A stretch of DNA of 64,000 bases from Chitinophagaceae bacterium (GTDB lineage Bacteria; Bacteroidota; Bacteroidia; Chitinophagales; Chitinophagaceae). Numbering within the stretch: position 1 is the first letter of the stretch; each line of letters opens with the position of its first letter. The notes below the pieces were generated by a model. That model worked only from the letters and a program-made list of their open reading frames with translations, was not told the origin of the DNA and did not search any database. Positions 25,784 to 33,941 of the stretch are shown here, piece after piece. The stretch is taken from positions 148,678-212,677 of the forward strand of contig SEAC01000020.1 of assembly GCA_004173235.1 (NCBI GenBank), read 5' to 3'. Made by a program: the position numbers and the translations under genes.

Positions 25784-25812
25784 GGAGGTCCCGTCATTGC
25801 GGGACCTCTTTC
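25784..25812 (+). terminator. Terminator of the Nif3/zinc-ribbon operon
   Basis: GAGGTCCCG (25785-25793) pairs with CGGGACCTC (25800-25808), then TTTC. Between this hairpin and recN (25813-26002) no gene is evident; the sequence is pyrimidine-rich. Confidence 0.85.
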
Positions 25813-26002
25813 GTTTGAGGGGCCTTGTTGCCGTCCTGATCCCCTCGCGTAAACCTTATTTTCTTCTTTCCTTAGCGGTTTGCTGTTGTCCTTCCCGCAA
25901 TGCGCACTGTTGTCGCCTCCCCCGATTCTTGCTAAAAAATTTATCATTTTTTGCCTCCTGTGCCCGCAAAACCCGTGCGTTTTCGTTTACTTTGTTAGCC
26001 GT

Positions 26003-27664
26003 ATGCTATCCCGACTTGCGATACAGAATTACGCCATCATCGACCAGCTCGAAGTGGATTTTTCCGAACACCTCAACATCATCACCGGTGAAACCGGTGC
26101 CGGTAAATCGATCCTCCTCGGCGCGCTGGGCCTCATTTTGGGCCGTCGTGCCGATGCGGGCGCGCTCCTGCACCGCGATCGCAAGTGCGTGGTAGAAGGC
26201 CTGTTTCGCCACGAAGCGCTCGACGAGGCGGTGCTGCAGTTTTTGCAGGAGCAAGAGCTGGATGTGCAGGACGACCTGGTGGTGCGCCGCGAGATCGCCC
26301 CGAGCGGCAAGAGCCGGGCTTTTGTGAACGACACGCCGGTAAACCTTGCGCAGCTGAACCAGCTGAGCTCGCTCCTTGTAGACCTGCACCAGCAGTTCGA
26401 CACGCTGGAGCTGGGAGAAAGCGAGTTCCAGCGGCAGGTGCTCGATGCACTTGCCGGCAACCGCGCAGTGCTGAAATCGTACGTGGCTGTATACGGAGAA
26501 CTCACCGAAGCGCGCCGCACGCTGGCCCGCCTCGAAGAAACGAAGGGACAGGCTGCGCGCGAGTTCGACTACCACCAGTTTCAATACAACGAACTGGAAG
26601 AGGCGGCCTTTAAGGAGCATGAGCTGGAAGAGCTCGACCGCGAACTGAAGGTGCAAAGCAATGCGGAAGGTATCAAGAATGCCGTATCCAGGGCGCAATA
26701 CGAGCTGCAGGAAGGGGAGACACCCATCGTGCGCAGCATCCGCTCCCTGGCCGCGGGGCTTCAGCCTTTCCGCGACCTGCACCCCGATCTTCCCTCGCTT
26801 GCGCAACGCCTGGAGTCGGCTTACATCGAGCTGCAGGATGTTGCCGACGAACTCGACCGCATCGGCGGGAAGGTGCAATCGGATCCGGCAACCATCGAGC
26901 AGATCAGCGAACGCCTTTCTACCGGTTATAAACTGCTGAAGAAGCACGGCGTGCAAACCACGACCGAATTACTGGCTATCAAGTCGAGCCTTGAAGAAAA
27001 ACTACAGGCGGTGCTCAATATCGACGACGACATCGCCCGTGCGGGCAAGACCGTAGAAATACGGGAAGGCGAGGCGCGGAAGCTTGCGTTGCAGCTGTCG
27101 GCTGCGCGCAGCGCGCAGGTGGCCTCGCTCGAAAAGCGTGTGAATGCGATGCTTGCGCAGGTGGGCATGCCAAACGCGCGCCTTAAAGTGCAGGTGGTTG
27201 CGGGCGAAGCGCTGCTACCCTTCGGCCTGGATGCGATCGATTTTCTTTTCGATGCCAACAAGAGCAACCAGTTTCAACCGTTGCGCAAAGTGGCCAGCGG
27301 CGGCGAGCTGAGTCGCCTTATGCTTTGCATCAAATCGCTGGTTGCTACTTCGATGAACCTTCCCACCCTCATCTTCGACGAGATCGACACGGGCATTTCG
27401 GGAGAAGCCGCACGCCAGGTGGGCATTATCCTGAAAGACCTTGCTGCCGCGCGCCAGGTGATCTGCATCACGCACCAGCCCCAGATCGCGGGCAAGGGCG
27501 ACCGTCACTTCTTCGTATACAAAACCGTGCAGGACGATGCTGTGAAGACCGGCATCCGCACGCTGAGCACCGACGAACGCGTAGTTGCCATCGCCAAGAT
27601 GCTCAGCGGCGAAAAGCCCACTGCCGCCGCGCTGGAGAATGCACGCGAGATGGTGATGAATTGA
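26003..27664 (+). CDS. recN: DNA repair protein RecN
   Basis: SMC-like ATPase for double-strand-break repair. Seen: 553 residues, normal length; N-terminal half-domain MLSRLAIQNYAIIDQ with Walker A GETGAGKSIL (about 29-38) and the ALGLILGRRADAG motif; long coiled coils either side of a hinge; and C-terminal ASGGELSRLMLCIKSL (signature) with Walker B TLIFDEIDTGISG (about 453). ATG 26003 is clear from the family start; a TACTTTG box lies eight bases upstream. Not in an obvious operon; no LexA-type operator recognised. Confidence 0.97.
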   Translation: MLSRLAIQNYAIIDQLEVDFSEHLNIITGETGAGKSILLGALGLILGRRADAGALLHRDRKCVVEGLFRHEALDEAVLQFLQEQELDVQDDLVVRREIAPSGKSRAFVNDTPVNLAQLNQLSSLLVDLHQQFDTLELGESEFQRQVLDALAGNRAVLKSYVAVYGELTEARRTLARLEETKGQAAREFDYHQFQYNELEEAAFKEHELEELDRELKVQSNAEGIKNAVSRAQYELQEGETPIVRSIRSLAAGLQPFRDLHPDLPSLAQRLESAYIELQDVADELDRIGGKVQSDPATIEQISERLSTGYKLLKKHGVQTTTELLAIKSSLEEKLQAVLNIDDDIARAGKTVEIREGEARKLALQLSAARSAQVASLEKRVNAMLAQVGMPNARLKVQVVAGEALLPFGLDAIDFLFDANKSNQFQPLRKVASGGELSRLMLCIKSLVATSMNLPTLIFDEIDTGISGEAARQVGIILKDLAAARQVICITHQPQIAGKGDRHFFVYKTVQDDAVKTGIRTLSTDERVVAIAKMLSGEKPTAAALENAREMVMN

Positions 27665-27670
27665 TGAATG

Positions 27671-27752
27671 CAGTAATGTGGTGATGTGGTAATTAGTCTT
27701 ATGCGTCATCCTTAGCCCATTACCACATAACCTGATTACCACATCACCACAT
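27671..27752. repeat. Intergenic word array, GTGATGTGGTAA/TTACCACATCAC type
   Basis: Left arm 27671-27694 and right arm 27716-27752 are reverse complements made of about 9-base words. The right arm ends at the fabI -7 box. It lies between recN and fabI, same direction. Confidence 0.85.
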
Positions 27753-27760
27753 TATATTTG
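27753..27760 (+). promoter_or_regulatory. -7 promoter box of fabI
   Basis: TATATTTG, directly abutting the word array, 31 bases before the ATG. No TTG at the -33 position; the array occupies it. Confidence 0.6.
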
Positions 27761-27791
27761 TGCACCGGCATCCGGATTAAAACTGATATCT

Positions 27792-28616
27792 ATGGCCAAC
27801 AACCTACTGGCAGGAAAGAAAGGAATCATATTCGGCGCGCTCGACGAGAAGTCCATCGCGTGGAAGACCGCCCTGGCCTGCCACGCACAGGGTGCGCAGA
27901 TCGTGCTTTCCAACGCGCCCGTTGCTTTACGCATGGGCGAGATCAACAAACTATCCGAGCTGATCGGCGCACCGGTTATCGGCGCCGACGTGACCAACAT
28001 GGACGACCTGAAGAAGCTTTTCGAAGAATCGATGGCGCACTTCGGAGGCAAGGTCGACTTCGTGCTGCACTCCATCGGGATGGGCATCAACGTGCGGAAG
28101 GGCAAGCACTATACCGAATTGAATTACGAGTGGCACCAGAAGACGCTCGACATTTCGGCAACGAGCCTGCACCGCGTGCTCCGCACCGCATGGGAACTGG
28201 ATGCGCTCAGCGAGTGGGGCTCGGTAGTAGCACTCTCCTATATCGCGGCCCAGCGCGTGTTCCCCGACTACAACGAAATGGCCGATGCGAAGGCCCTGCT
28301 CGAAAGCACCGCACGTTCCTTCGGCTATCACTACGGTGTGCGCAACAAAGTACGTGTGAATACCATTTCGCAATCACCCACACGCACAACGGCAGGCTCG
28401 GGAGTGAAAGGCTTTGACGCTTTTGTTGATTATGCGGAAAAGATGAGCCCGCTCGGCAACGCCCTCGCTGAAGATTGCGCCAACTATTGCGTGTTCATGT
28501 TCTCCGATCTTTCGCGCTACATCACCATGCAGAACCTCTTTCACGATGGCGGCTTCTCTTACACGGGGGTGAGCCAGGCGATCGTGGATACAATGATGCC
28601 GTCGGGTGATGAGTAA
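27792..28616 (+). CDS. fabI: Enoyl-[acyl-carrier-protein] reductase (NADH)
   Basis: Last step of each fatty-acid elongation round: reduces trans-2-enoyl-ACP. Seen: 274 residues, normal; short-chain dehydrogenase fold with a FabI-type nucleotide loop GIIFGALDEKSIAW; LHSIGMGINV; and the catalytic pair in YNEMADAK (Tyr-x6-Lys), which marks FabI rather than FabG. ATG 27792. Flanked on both sides by word arrays, upstream reaching the promoter and downstream enclosing the terminator. Confidence 0.95.
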   Translation: MANNLLAGKKGIIFGALDEKSIAWKTALACHAQGAQIVLSNAPVALRMGEINKLSELIGAPVIGADVTNMDDLKKLFEESMAHFGGKVDFVLHSIGMGINVRKGKHYTELNYEWHQKTLDISATSLHRVLRTAWELDALSEWGSVVALSYIAAQRVFPDYNEMADAKALLESTARSFGYHYGVRNKVRVNTISQSPTRTTAGSGVKGFDAFVDYAEKMSPLGNALAEDCANYCVFMFSDLSRYITMQNLFHDGGFSYTGVSQAIVDTMMPSGDE

Positions 28617-28722
28617 TGAGTAATGAGTAATGAGCAATGAGTAGGCCGGCTCTACGAATACAAATGCCCCGCGATTGCGGGGCATTTGTATTACTCATTA
28701 TTGATTACTGATTACTCATCGT
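28612..28722. repeat. Intergenic word array, TAATGAGTAATGAG type, around a terminator
   Basis: Left arm 28612-28642 overlaps the fabI stop region (GATGAGTAATGAGTAATGAG). Right arm 28690-28722 is ATTACTCATTATTGATTACTG-like. Nested inside is the perfect hairpin at 28657-28692. Lies between convergent genes. Confidence 0.87.
28657..28692. terminator. Bidirectional terminator between fabI and the small acidic gene
   Basis: Perfect 16-bp stem: AATACAAATGCCCCGC pairs with its complement 28677-28692 around a GATT loop. AT-rich at the foot, so usable from both sides. Confidence 0.88.
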
Positions 28723-28943
28723 CAGTACTCGTCTTCATTGAAAAGGAAGTCTTCCTGCGACGGGTAGTCGGGCCAGATGTCTTCGATGCTTTCATACACT
28801 TCTCCCTCGTCTTCGAGCTCCTGCAGGTTCTCCACCACTTCGATGGGCGCACCCGATCGAATGGAGTAGTCGATCAGCTCGTCTTTCGTAGCCGGCCAGG
28901 GAGCATCTTCGAGGTATGAGGCCAATTCCAGTGTCCAGAACAT
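28722..28943 (-). CDS. Small acidic DUF2795-like protein
   Basis: 73 residues, very acidic at the C-terminus (EDIWPDYPSQEDFLFNEDEY region). Seen: FWTLELASYLEDAPWPATKDELIDYS followed by GAPIEVVENLQELEDEGE, matching the helix-rich DUF2795 family, which is widespread in Bacteroidota and has no known function. ATG at 28943. Stands alone between two word arrays. Confidence 0.8.
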   Translation of the reverse strand: MFWTLELASYLEDAPWPATKDELIDYSIRSGAPIEVVENLQELEDEGEVYESIEDIWPDYPSQEDFLFNEDEY

Positions 28944-29093
28944 GGTATCGTGTTTTTATTCGGTCGTTATGATTCCCGGTAACCGGACTAATTTCTATGC
29001 CAATCAACCGGTTAAGCATCCGGGTTGCCCCGGAATTTCCGGCAAAAGTAGGGGTATTCGCGAATTTTCCAAGGGCCGCCTTTCAGGGGCCCG

Positions 29094-29189
29094 TTTGACG
29101 TTTGTCGTTGGCGGTTTGCCGGTGGTTGGCGCACCACTGACGCGCCGCGCAATGCGAAACAACAAACTCCAAACCTCAAACCACCAACT
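29094..29189. repeat. Intergenic word array, GGTTTGCCGGTGGTTGG/CCACCAAC type
   Basis: Left arm 29094-29133 (GTTTGACGTTTGTCGTTGG and similar) and right arm 29160-29189 (AACAAACTCCAAACC, ACCACCAAC). The core CGCCGCGCAATGCG (29143) lies just before the right arm. The right arm touches the lolD-like -7 box at 29189. Confidence 0.83.
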
Positions 29190-29196
29190 ATATTTG
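29189..29196 (+). promoter_or_regulatory. -7 promoter box of the LolD-like ATPase gene
   Basis: TATATTTG, five bases before ATG 29202 and in direct contact with the word array; the transcript is predicted to be leaderless. Confidence 0.62.
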
Positions 29197-29201
29197 CCCC
29201 C

Positions 29202-29858
29202 ATGTCTCTTCTCCAGGCCACAGGTATCCATAAACGTTTCGGTCAGCTCCAGGTGCTCAAGGGAGTCGATCTTTCGCTCGAAAAAGGCGAGATCGTTTCC
29301 ATCGTAGGGCCTTCGGGTTCCGGCAAAAGCACCCTGCTGCATATTCTCGGAACGCTGGATCGCCCGGATGCCGGTCGCGTGTTCCTGGGCAAGACCGAGC
29401 TGTCGCAGTTATCCAGCAGCCGCCTGGCCGAAGTGCGCAATCGAAGCATCGGCTTCGTGTTCCAGTTTCACCACCTGCTTCCCGAATTTTCGGCCATCGA
29501 AAACGTGTGCATCCCGGCGTGGATCGCGGGGCGCCGCAACAGCAGCGTGCGTGCCGAAGCGGAGCGCCTCCTCGCGTTGCTTGGGCTCGGTCATCGCCTT
29601 CAGCACAAGCCCAGCGAGCTCTCCGGTGGAGAGCAGCAGCGTGTGGCGGTTGCCCGCGCGCTGGTCAACAATCCCGACATCGTGTTTGCCGATGAGCCCA
29701 CCGGTAACCTCGATTCGGCCAATGCCCGCGAACTGCACGACCTCTTCTTCCGGCTTCGGCAGGAGCTGGGCCAAACCTTCCTGATCGTTACGCACAACGA
29801 AGAACTCGCGCAGTTGAGCGACCGGGTGGTGAGTATGAAGGATGGGAAGGTGATCTGA
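29202..29858 (+). CDS. ABC transporter ATP-binding protein, LolD-like
   Basis: Cytosolic ATPase subunit of a MacB/Lol-type exporter. Seen: 218 residues; Walker [11 protein letters not shown]-loop FVFQFHHLLPEFSAIEN, signature LSGGEQQRVAVARAL, Walker [14 protein letters not shown] and the switch histidine in LIVTHNEEL. Length and the FHHLLPEF motif favour LolD (lipoprotein release) over FtsE. No permease gene is adjacent, so the partner must lie elsewhere. It converges with the adenosyltransferase gene with only two bases between the stops. Confidence 0.88.
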   Translation: MSLLQATGIHKRFGQLQVLKGVDLSLEKGEIVSIVGPSGSGKSTLLHILGTLDRPDAGRVFLGKTELSQLSSSRLAEVRNRSIGFVFQFHHLLPEFSAIENVCIPAWIAGRRNSSVRAEAERLLALLGLGHRLQHKPSELSGGEQQRVAVARALVNNPDIVFADEPTGNLDSANARELHDLFFRLRQELGQTFLIVTHNEELAQLSDRVVSMKDGKVI

Positions 29859-29860
29859 GG

Positions 29861-30421
29861 TCACACCCTCGGCTGCCACTTGATCTCCTCCGCGCCCAAC
29901 AGGCTTGCAGCGTAGCGCGCCAGCACAAAAAGATAATCACTTAAGCGGTTGAGGTATTGCAGAATCAGCGTCTCCATTTCGGGGTCGTCTACCTGCAGCG
30001 CCACGCAGAGGCGTTCGGCGCGGCGGCAAACGCAGCGTGCTACGTGGAGAAACGAAACAGCCGGTGCGCCGCCCGGGAGGATAAAAGACCGCATCGGTTC
30101 GAGGAGCTCGTTCATCCGGTCGATCTCTTTTTCGAGCAGCGTCACGTCGTCGGCTTTCAGGTCGGGGATGCGCAGTTTGGGTTCTTTCTCCGGATCGCAG
30201 GCCAGCGCCGAGCCCAGCGTGAACAACCGGTCCTGGACCTCGCGCAGGATGCGGTTGGTGTGTCCATCGGTCACGTGATCCATTGCCACGCCAATCCAGG
30301 AGTTCAGCTCGTCTACGGTGCCGTAGCTTTCTATGCGCAGGTGACTTTTCGAAACGCGTGTGCCGCCAATGAGCGCCGTAGTGCCCTTGTCGCCGGTCTT
30401 CGTGTATATCTTGAATGCCAT
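29861..30421 (-). CDS. Cob(I)yrinic acid a,c-diamide adenosyltransferase, PduO type
   Basis: Transfers the adenosyl group of ATP to cob(I)alamin to make coenzyme B12. Seen: 186 residues; N-terminal KIYTKTGDKGTTALIGG, the TKxGDxG motif of PduO enzymes; VDELNSWIGVA; and C-terminal VCRRAERLCVAL plus LNRLSDYLFVLAR, which line the active site. ATG 30421. No other cobalamin gene is near, which suggests salvage rather than synthesis at this locus. Confidence 0.93.
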   Translation of the reverse strand: MAFKIYTKTGDKGTTALIGGTRVSKSHLRIESYGTVDELNSWIGVAMDHVTDGHTNRILREVQDRLFTLGSALACDPEKEPKLRIPDLKADDVTLLEKEIDRMNELLEPMRSFILPGGAPAVSFLHVARCVCRRAERLCVALQVDDPEMETLILQYLNRLSDYLFVLARYAASLLGAEEIKWQPRV

Positions 30422-30431
30422 CTGGAGAGGA

Positions 30432-30545
30432 GTTTAAGGGTTTATTGTGGTGAACGAACGAAACAGCCGTAAAGTTCGTGAAGAAACGTATCTCCAAACA
30501 GCGGAGTCTGTACCAATAAACCAGTGAACCAATAAACCAATACAC
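30432..30545. repeat. Intergenic word array, AATAAACC/GGTTTATT type
   Basis: Short left arm 30432-30456 (GTTTAAGGGTTTATTG) and longer right arm 30511-30545 (ACCAATAAACCAGTGAACC). Between two minus-strand genes; the right arm abuts the stop of the MacB-like ATPase gene. Confidence 0.7.
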
Positions 30546-31249
30546 TAACTCACCATTGCCGGCGCTTCGTTGCGCTTGTCGCTTTCCAGCAGTCCGTCGC
30601 GGAGGCGTATGATGCGGTGGGCGTGGGTGGCGATATCTTCTTCGTGGGTCACCAGTATCACCGTGTTCCCGGAGGCGTGGATCTTTCCGAAGATGTCCAT
30701 GATCTCGTACGATGTTTTCGTATCGAGGTTACCGGTCGGTTCGTCGGCCAGGATCATCGATGGATCGTTGACCAGCGCGCGCGCGATGGCCACACGCTGG
30801 TTTTGCCCGCCGCTCATTTCGTTGGGTTTGTGGTGGCTGCGGTCGGCGAGGCTCACCATGTCGAGCACGTGCAGCGCTTTTTCCATGCGCTCCTTTTTAC
30901 CGATGCCGGCGTACACCAGCGGCAGTGCTACGTTCTCGGCGGCGGTGAGGCGCGGCAGCAGGTTGAACTGCTGGAAAACGAACCCGATCTCCTTGTTACG
31001 CACTTCCGCAAGGTCATTGTCGCTCATCCGGCTCACGTCTTTTCCATTGAGCACGTACGTGCCGCCGGTGGGCGTATCCAGGCACCCAAGGATATTCATC
31101 AGCGTGCTTTTTCCAGATCCCGATGGGCCCATCAGCGCAACATATTCGTTCTTCACGATATCAACCGTAATGCCTTTGAGCACTTCAATGACCTGCTTGC
31201 CGAGGAAATAGTTTTTGCGGATGCCTTCGAGGTGGATGATGCCTTGCAT
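30545..31249 (-). CDS. ABC transporter ATP-binding protein, MacB/LolD family
   Basis: Second ATPase of the same superfamily, 234 residues. Seen: Walker [27 protein letters not shown], signature [15 protein letters not shown], Walker [17 protein letters not shown] and LVTHEEDIA. It differs from the LolD-like paralogue at 29202 ([14 protein letters not shown]), so it serves another permease, not seen nearby. MacB-type exporters move peptides, lipoproteins or macrolides; the cargo here is unknown. Confidence 0.88.
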   Translation of the reverse strand: MQGIIHLEGIRKNYFLGKQVIEVLKGITVDIVKNEYVALMGPSGSGKSTLMNILGCLDTPTGGTYVLNGKDVSRMSDNDLAEVRNKEIGFVFQQFNLLPRLTAAENVALPLVYAGIGKKERMEKALHVLDMVSLADRSHHKPNEMSGGQNQRVAIARALVNDPSMILADEPTGNLDTKTSYEIMDIFGKIHASGNTVILVTHEEDIATHAHRIIRLRDGLLESDKRNEAPAMVS

Positions 31250-31261
31250 GGGGTAAAGATA

Positions 31262-31365
31262 GTTTTCAGTTTCAGGTTTTCAGTTTTCAGTTGCCAACTA
31301 AAGGTGAATGCCCGTATGGTGGCGCCGGAACGCCAACTATAGACTGCAAACTGAAAACTTCAAAC
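31262..31365. repeat. Intergenic word array, GTTTTCAGTTTTCAG/CTGAAAAC type
   Basis: Left arm 31262-31290 and right arm about 31340-31365 (GACTGCAAACTGAAAAC). Divergent genes lie on both sides. The right arm ends at the trpS -7-like box. Confidence 0.82.
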
Positions 31366-31373
31366 TATTTTCG
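31366..31373 (+). promoter_or_regulatory. -7-like promoter box of trpS
   Basis: TATTTTCG, one mismatch to TAnnTTTG, seven bases before ATG 31381, and in contact with the word array. Confidence 0.45.
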
Positions 31374-31380
31374 CGCCGTT

Positions 31381-32382
31381 ATGAACAAAGAGATCGTCGT
31401 TAGCGGCATCCGCTCCACGGGGCAGCTGCACCTGGGCAATTACTTCGGAGCCATGCGCAACTATGTGCGGATGCAGGAAGCCTACGACTGCTATTTCTTT
31501 GTGGCCGACTGGCACGCGCTCACCACGCACCCCGACACGAGCGAACTCCAGAACAGCGTGCTCAACGTGCTCGCCGAAAACATCGCCGCGGGCCTCGACC
31601 CCGAAAAGGTGACCCTGTACTGCCAGAGCGCCGTTCCAGAGATCGCCGAACTGTATCTCCTGCTGAATATGCTGGCCTACAAAGGCGAGTTAGAGAAGAC
31701 GACGACCTTCAAAGACAAGGTGCGGGCCAACCCGGAGAATGTAAACGCGGGCCTGCTTACTTATCCCGTGCTGATGACCGCCGATATCCTCATCCACCGT
31801 GCGCTCTATGTGCCCGTGGGCAAAGACCAAGAGCAACACCTGGAGATGGCGCGCAACTTCGCACAGCGCTTCAACCATCGCTATGGCGAGCTGTTTCCCG
31901 AGCCGCAGGCGTTCAACTTCGGCGCCGAGCTCATCAAAGTGCCTTCTCTGGATGGCGCAGGCAAGATGAGCAAAAGCGAAAACCAGAACGCGACATTGTA
32001 CCTCGCCGACGACGATGAACTGATTCGTAAGAAAGTGATGAAGGCGAAGACCGATAGCGGTCCAGCCGAGCCCGACTCGGAAATGCCCGAATACATACGC
32101 AACATCTTCCAGATCATGAGCCTGGTTAGCGCTCCCGATGTGGTAGGCAAGTTCACCGCCGACTTCAACAGCGCCAACATCCGCTACGGCGATATGAAAA
32201 AGCAGCTGGCGGAGGATATGGTGCGCTTCATTTCACCCATCCGCGAACGGGCAGTAGAACTCCGCAAGGACACGGATTCGCTGAAACGCATCATGACCCG
32301 CGGCGCTGAGGCAGCGCGCGAAAGCGCAGGCCGCACCATAGCCGAGGCGCGGCGCCTGGTGGGACTGAATTACCTCCAATAA
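31381..32382 (+). CDS. trpS: Tryptophanyl-tRNA synthetase
   Basis: Charges tRNA-Trp. Seen: 333 residues, normal; class I signature GQLHLGNYFGAM (HIGH-like) near residue 13, the tryptophan-pocket segment, and GAGKMSKSENQN (KMSKS loop) at about 195. MNKEIVVSGIRS at 31381 fits the family start; upstream residues come from the word array and are rejected. Followed by the deoxynucleoside kinase gene after 62 bases. Confidence 0.97.
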   Translation: MNKEIVVSGIRSTGQLHLGNYFGAMRNYVRMQEAYDCYFFVADWHALTTHPDTSELQNSVLNVLAENIAAGLDPEKVTLYCQSAVPEIAELYLLLNMLAYKGELEKTTTFKDKVRANPENVNAGLLTYPVLMTADILIHRALYVPVGKDQEQHLEMARNFAQRFNHRYGELFPEPQAFNFGAELIKVPSLDGAGKMSKSENQNATLYLADDDELIRKKVMKAKTDSGPAEPDSEMPEYIRNIFQIMSLVSAPDVVGKFTADFNSANIRYGDMKKQLAEDMVRFISPIRERAVELRKDTDSLKRIMTRGAEAARESAGRTIAEARRLVGLNYLQ

Positions 32383-32444
32383 AAAATTGCCTGAATCAAC
32401 CCTAAGCGCTAATTTGAGCCGCTCCATCCCACTGCTTTCACCGT

Positions 32445-33080
32445 ATGCCGAAGAACAAGAAGCCCAAACATATCGCCGTCGCCGGCAACATAGGCGCAGG
32501 CAAGACCACGCTCACCGAAATGCTCAGCAAGCATTACCGCTGGATACCCCAGTTCGAAGACGTGGACGACAACCCGTACCTCAACGACTTCTACGAAGAC
32601 ATGCCGCGCTGGAGCTTCCCGCTGCAGATCTACTTCCTCAACGGCCGCCTCCGCCAGCTGATCGATATCCAGCAAGGAACCGAAACCGTCATCCAGGACC
32701 GCACCATCTACGAGGATGCGCACATCTTCGCACCCAACCTGCACGAGATGGGGCTGATGACGAAGCGTGACTACGACAACTACTTTACCTTCTTCTCTAC
32801 GCTGAAAAGCATGGTGCAGCCTCCCGACCTGCTCATTTACCTTCAGTGCTCCGTACCTACGCTGGTTGGCCAGATCCAGAAGCGCGGCCGCGACTACGAG
32901 GAAAACATCCGCCTCGATTACCTCAAGCGCCTCAACGACTACTACAACAAGTGGATCGAAGGGTATAAGGAAGGCCCGCTGCTCATCATCAACGGCGACG
33001 ACAACAAGTTTGGTGAGCGCCCCGAAGACTTCGGCAAGATCGTGAACCTGATTGATGCGGAGCTGTTCGGGTTGTTCTAA
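32445..33080 (+). CDS. Deoxynucleoside kinase (dNK family)
   Basis: Phosphorylates deoxynucleosides for salvage, probably purine ones (dAdo/dGuo), as for related bacterial enzymes. Seen: 211 residues; P-loop NIGAGKTTLTEML, FYEDMPRWSFPLQ, the DRTIYEDAHIFA motif (DR/E) and the LID arginine region QIQKRGRDYEENIR. ATG 32445; a TAATTTG box lies about 28 bases upstream. Specificity is not decidable by eye. Confidence 0.9.
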   Translation: MPKNKKPKHIAVAGNIGAGKTTLTEMLSKHYRWIPQFEDVDDNPYLNDFYEDMPRWSFPLQIYFLNGRLRQLIDIQQGTETVIQDRTIYEDAHIFAPNLHEMGLMTKRDYDNYFTFFSTLKSMVQPPDLLIYLQCSVPTLVGQIQKRGRDYEENIRLDYLKRLNDYYNKWIEGYKEGPLLIINGDDNKFGERPEDFGKIVNLIDAELFGLF

Positions 33081-33100
33081 GGATAAGAAACCAAAAAAGG

Positions 33101-33231
33101 TTCGGAACCGCAAAGAGAAGAAGGGGCGAAGTTGTTACGCGAAATGTATTGTAAATCGCCTCGCCGAAAGGAACGATTTGTTACGAAACCTTCGCGTAAC
33201 TACTTCTTTTCTTTGCTTCTTCGCGGTTGAC
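33101..33231. repeat. Long imperfect stem-loop of AACCGC(G)AAGA words
   Basis: 33101-33141 (AACCGCAAAGAGAAGAAG ... GTTACGCGAA) pairs with 33190-33231 (TTCGCGTAAC ... TTGCTTCTTCGCGGTT) with small bulges, giving a stem of about 40 bp and a loop that can itself fold (AATCGCC/GGAACGATT). It lies after the kinase gene. The rest of the spacer to 33367 shows nothing recognisable. Confidence 0.75.
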
Positions 33232-33367
33232 AACCTTATTCAACTTCCCCAACCTTTCTCTTCCCCAGCAAAGCGGGAAATTAAAACCACAGCGATAAGC
33301 CCGGCCACCCATTATAAAAAAACTGCACGCATTTTGTTTGAGGTAAGTAGTTGCTAACCTCCTACAA

Positions 33368-33823
33368 ATGAAAAAGATTATTCTCGCCCTCACGCTTGCC
33401 TTCGCCGGCACCGGGGCCTTTGCACAAACCGACATCGAGCGCCAGAACCTTCAGGATGTGCGCTCTTATCTTGCCAACAGCGATTTCGTGTATCCTTACC
33501 TCGATACGCCCCCGCTCTTTCCGGGTGGCACCGACAAGTGGAGCCGTTACGTGAATTCGTCCGCGCTGGTGCTCAATGCCGGAATGGAAGCCGCGAAGCA
33601 GGGACTGAAGACCGGCCATTACGTGGTTACGCTGCGCTTTGCGATCAATGCAGATGGCTCGGTAGGCGAGGCCCGCACGATGGGCGCACCCATTGGCTAC
33701 GGCCTGGAAGAAGCCGCGCTCAACCTCGTAAAAAACAGCGGCAAATGGACTCCCGCACACATCGAAGGCCGCGACACGAAAAGCTGGCTGCAGCTCAATG
33801 TCCGCTTCCATGTGTTTGAATAG
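33368..33823 (+). CDS. Exported TonB C-terminal-like domain protein
   Basis: 151 residues. Seen: signal peptide (MKKIILALTLAFAGTGAFAQ); a spacer with PPLFPGGTDKWSRYVNSS, the segment usually found just before a TonB C-terminal domain in Bacteroidota; then VVTLRFAINADGSVGEART and a closing strand LQLNVRFHVF. There is no membrane anchor, so it is unlikely to be a working energy transducer. It may be a periplasmic adaptor. Followed by a word array with a terminator. Confidence 0.75.
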   Translation: MKKIILALTLAFAGTGAFAQTDIERQNLQDVRSYLANSDFVYPYLDTPPLFPGGTDKWSRYVNSSALVLNAGMEAAKQGLKTGHYVVTLRFAINADGSVGEARTMGAPIGYGLEEAALNLVKNSGKWTPAHIEGRDTKSWLQLNVRFHVFE

Positions 33824-33831
33824 ACGGACGA

Positions 33832-33941
33832 TGCCGGATGTCTGATGTCTGGCATTTGCGCCAACAAGAAAGGGATCGCAGCGCGATCCCTTTCTTGTAT
33901 TTAAACGACATCCTACATCAGACATCCTACATCAGACATTT
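33832..33941. repeat. Intergenic word array, GGATGTCTGATGTC type, around a terminator
   Basis: Left arm 33832-33852, right arm 33905-33941 (GACATCCTACATCAGACATC), between convergent genes, enclosing the hairpin at 33864-33898. Layout and words closely match the array at 2022, though the flanking genes are unrelated. Confidence 0.87.
33864..33898. terminator. Bidirectional terminator with GGATCGC core
   Basis: Perfect 16-bp stem, ACAAGAAAGGGATCGC (33864-33879) with 33883-33898, loop AGC. Same GGATCGC/GCGATCC centre as the hairpins at 2053 and 55661. Confidence 0.87.

Noticed and set aside
29202..31249. The two ATP-binding proteins as one transporter operon.
   Set aside because: They are on opposite strands, differ in signature sequence and are separated by the adenosyltransferase gene. 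No permease is present.
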